From NCBI RefSeq assembly GCF_000590925.1, contig NZ_CP004372.1, forward strand, positions 2,523,001-2,587,000: 64,000 bases of DNA, in the 5' to 3' direction. This document shows, in pieces, positions 61,776 to 64,000 of the stretch (position 1 is the first letter of the stretch; the number at the start of each line of letters is the position of its first letter). Both the position numbers and the translations under genes were made by a program. Origin of the DNA: Roseibacterium elongatum DSM 19469 (GTDB lineage: Bacteria; Pseudomonadota; Alphaproteobacteria; Rhodobacterales; Rhodobacteraceae). Below the pieces are notes generated by a model that ran no database searches, was not told where the DNA came from, and saw only the letters and a program-made list of their open reading frames with translations.

Positions 61776-63201
61776 TCAGTCCTTCAGGCTTTCTTCGCGC
61801 AGGCCGTCGGCCAGCAGGTTGAGGCCGAGCACCAGGCTCATGAGCGCAAGCGCGGGCGGCAGGGCGGGGTGGGGGTAGATCGTCAGAAGGCGGCGGCCTT
61901 CGTTGATGGTCGATCCCCAATCGGGGCTTTCGGGGCTGACGCCGAGGCCGAAAAAGCCGAGCGTTCCCAGAAGGATCGTGGTGTAGCCGATACGCAGGCA
62001 GAAATCGACGATCAGCGGCCCGCGGGCGTTTGGCAGGATCTCCCACAGCATGATGTACCACGGGCCTTCACCGCGGGTCTGGCCCGCGGCGACGTAATCG
62101 CGCGTCTTGATGTCCAGCACGATGCCGCGAACGATGCGGAACACGGTGGGGCTGTTCACGAAGACCACCGAGACAAAGACGATCAGGATATTGCCGGGCA
62201 TCGAGATGATGCCGAGCGGATCGGCATTGAAGGCCAGCCCGGAATACAGCCAGAAGCCGATGACCAGCGAAATGGCGATATAGGTCATCCGTTTCGCAGG
62301 CTGCGTGTAGTAGCGCGAGTTGAACAGCACCACGAAGAACAGGATCGGGAACAGGAACAGAACCGCCGCCATGTAGGTGGGGATGCCGGCCGCCACGATC
62401 TCGGGCGTCACCAGCAGGTAGAAGAGCAGGATCACCGGGAAGGCCAAGACGAGATTGGCGATGAAGGTCAGGATGGTGTCCAGCTTGCCGCCGAAATAGC
62501 CGGCCGGCAGGCCCAGGGTGATACCGACCATGAAGGCGAACAGCGTCGCGGCCGGGGCGATCTTGAGCACTTCGCGCGCGCCCATGACCATGCGGCTGAA
62601 CACGTCGCGGCCCACGGTTGTCACCGCCCAGAAGGTAGTACAGATAGGCCCCGTCATCGGGGCTGGGGACGGGCGTGCCCGGCACTTCGTTGCGCATCTG
62701 GCTGATCACGTCGATCGGCCCGTAGGTGATGACCATGCCCGCGAAGATCGCGGTGAACATCCAGAACATCACGATGCCAAAGCCGATCATGCCGATCAGG
62801 CTGTCGAACAGTTTGCCATAGAGGCCCAGCTTGCGCTTGAAGGCGATCGACACGGCGAAAAGCACGATCAGCGCGATCCAGACCGGCAGGAATTGCCGCG
62901 CCATGGCGCCGATGACCCCCTGGTCCATCGGGTCGGACTGTACAAGGCCGCCGATGATGAACACCACGCAGCAGGCGAGGAACAGGAACACCGCGTATTT
63001 CATCGCCATAAGGGCGTAATCGACCGGGGTGCGGCTGACGGTCAGCGTGTGGTCGGGGTTGATCTGCACCTCGCCCGCGCGCAGCCCGGCAAGGGTGAGG
63101 GCGAAGTTCGACAGCATGCCGATGGCAAAAACCACCACCGCCGCCAGCATCAAGGGGTTCAGGATGGGGCCGAGCGCGCCAGTCCAGGTCAGAAGGTCCA
63201 T
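61776..63201 (-). CDS. Peptide-type ABC transporter permease (DppC-like) with long N-terminal region, frameshifted
   Basis: From ATG 63201 after GGGAGAG. The N-terminal 190 residues hold four hydrophobic segments and a soluble loop unusual for DppC (normally about 300 residues). One extra C at CCC 62611-62613 (plus strand) breaks the frame at GGDNRG; removing it joins GRDVFSRMVMGAREVLK, the start of the conserved permease domain, which runs through the EAA-like loop DYVAAGQTRGEGPWYIMLWEILPNARGPL to 61776, 474 residues in all. The ATPase starts four bases later. The large N-terminal part may be specific to this Rhodobacteraceae subfamily. Confidence 0.92.
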
Positions 63202-63213
63202 GGGCACTCTCCC

Positions 63214-64000
63214 TTATGAGATGCGGATGCGCGGATTGAGGAAGACATAGCCGATATCCGAGATCAGCTGCGTCACCAGCACGACGAAAACCGCGACGAT
63301 CGAACAGGCCAGAAGCAGCTCGATATCGTTGTTCGAGGCCGCCTGCACCAGCGTCCAGCCAAAGCCGTTGTAGTTGAACAGGGTCTCGACGATCACGACA
63401 CCCGTCAGCAGCCACGGGAATTGCAGCATGATGACCGTGAAGGGCGCGATCAGCGCATTCCTGAGCGCATGTTTCAGCACGATGTTGCGAAAGCTCACGC
63501 CCTTCAGCCGGGCGGTGCGGATGTATTGGGCGGTCATCACCTCGGCCATCGAGGCACGCGTCATCCGCGCGATGTAGCCCATGCCGTAAAGGGCGATGGT
63601 CATCACCGGCAGGGTGAAGTTCCAGAAGGTTATCCCCTCCATCGCCGAACGGGCCGAGCCCAGGAACAGCGTGCGTCCCTCGATCCAGCCCATCTCGGAC
63701 AGCCACGGCGACAGGCCCGTGGTGGACGAGGCCAGCAGCACGATGAAGATCACCCCCGAGACATATTCCGGCGTCGCGGTCGAGGCGATCGAGACGGTCG
63801 ACAGGGATCGGTCCATGCGCGACCCCTCTCGCATGCCCGCCAGCACGCCAATGATCAGCGCCGCGGGCACCATCACCGCAAAGGCCCAGAACATGAGCTT
63901 GCCGGTCAGCGCCAGGCGTCCGCCGATGATGTTGGACACCTCGTCATCGGACACTGTCGAATAGCCAAGGTCACCCTGCAGCAGCCCGCAGAAGGTGGGC
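63214..64000 (-). CDS. Peptide-type ABC transporter permease (DppB-like), partial
   Basis: Runs off the right edge, so the N-terminus is missing; 262 residues are present. It has the DppB pattern: LGYSTVSDDEVSNII, MFWAFAVMVPAALIIGVLAGM, SGVIFIVLLASSTTGLSP, the EAA loop IARMTRASMAEVMTAQYIRTARLKG, GVVIVETLFNYNGFGWTLVQA and a final DIGYVFLNPRIRIS. It forms the channel with the DppC-like partner, whose start is 12 bases downstream. The missing 5' part and the binding protein probably lie beyond 64000. Confidence 0.93.
   Translation of the reverse strand, partial: PTFCGLLQGDLGYSTVSDDEVSNIIGGRLALTGKLMFWAFAVMVPAALIIGVLAGMREGSRMDRSLSTVSIASTATPEYVSGVIFIVLLASSTTGLSPWLSEMGWIEGRTLFLGSARSAMEGITFWNFTLPVMTIALYGMGYIARMTRASMAEVMTAQYIRTARLKGVSFRNIVLKHALRNALIAPFTVIMLQFPWLLTGVVIVETLFNYNGFGWTLVQAASNNDIELLLACSIVAVFVVLVTQLISDIGYVFLNPRIRIS

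Overview
The window is high-GC chromosomal DNA of a marine-type alphaproteobacterium, most likely Rhodobacteraceae (Roseobacter group). This rests on gene content and order: sciP next to ctrA, gluQRS with trmFO, an Fe-S scaffold gene divergent from hisI, usg divergent from gyrA, fabI followed by gpt, aroK-aroB beside xerD, an adenosylcobalamin-dependent ribonucleotide reductase, a TRAP transporter pair, and a secreted RTX protein ending in a Hint domain. Nearly everything is housekeeping. I see no insertion sequence, prophage or CRISPR array.

Layout. 1-10 kb: tgt, two paralogous secreted repeat proteins (the larger with a lectin-like domain), lon behind a heat-shock-type promoter, a polysaccharide deacetylase and an HU-like protein. 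10-15 kb: two tRNA-Val, pirin, a DMT permease, two identical tRNA-Asp, a secreted protein, mnmA. 15-21 kb: the cell-cycle pair sciP-ctrA with CtrA-type boxes, then ligA-recG and a 39-residue membrane peptide behind a perfect alphaproteobacterial LexA box. 21-31 kb: Fe-S scaffold, hisI, gluQRS, a methyltransferase, trmFO, four small DoxX-like membrane proteins with a LysR regulator, gyrA. 31-40 kb: usg, dsbB, exoD, a TRAP pair, tRNA-Leu, and a 4-kb RTX/LamG/Hint protein. 40-53 kb: a MobA-like nucleotidyltransferase, a large imperfect palindrome, a dimethylglycine-dehydrogenase-like enzyme, a CorC-type protein, xerD, a secreted protein with a 44-residue membrane partner, aroK-aroB, gpt, fabI, pdxH, a double cold-shock protein, a DUF192 protein. 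53-64 kb: tRNA-Pro, nrdJ, a small His-rich protein, a metallo-beta-lactamase-fold protein and a peptide-type ABC transporter operon running off the end.

Themes. tRNA modification is prominent: tgt and gluQRS both act on position 34 of tRNA-Asp, and two tRNA-Asp genes lie between them; mnmA and trmFO are also present. Cell-cycle and DNA-damage control appear as sciP/ctrA, recG, ligA and the LexA-box peptide.

Quality warning. Fourteen genes, including nrdJ, xerD, dsbB, gpt and the ABC transporter genes, are broken by about twenty single-base indels, most of them in G/C homopolymers, and each is restored by adding or removing one base. I read these as sequence errors, not pseudogenes, and give the restored extents.
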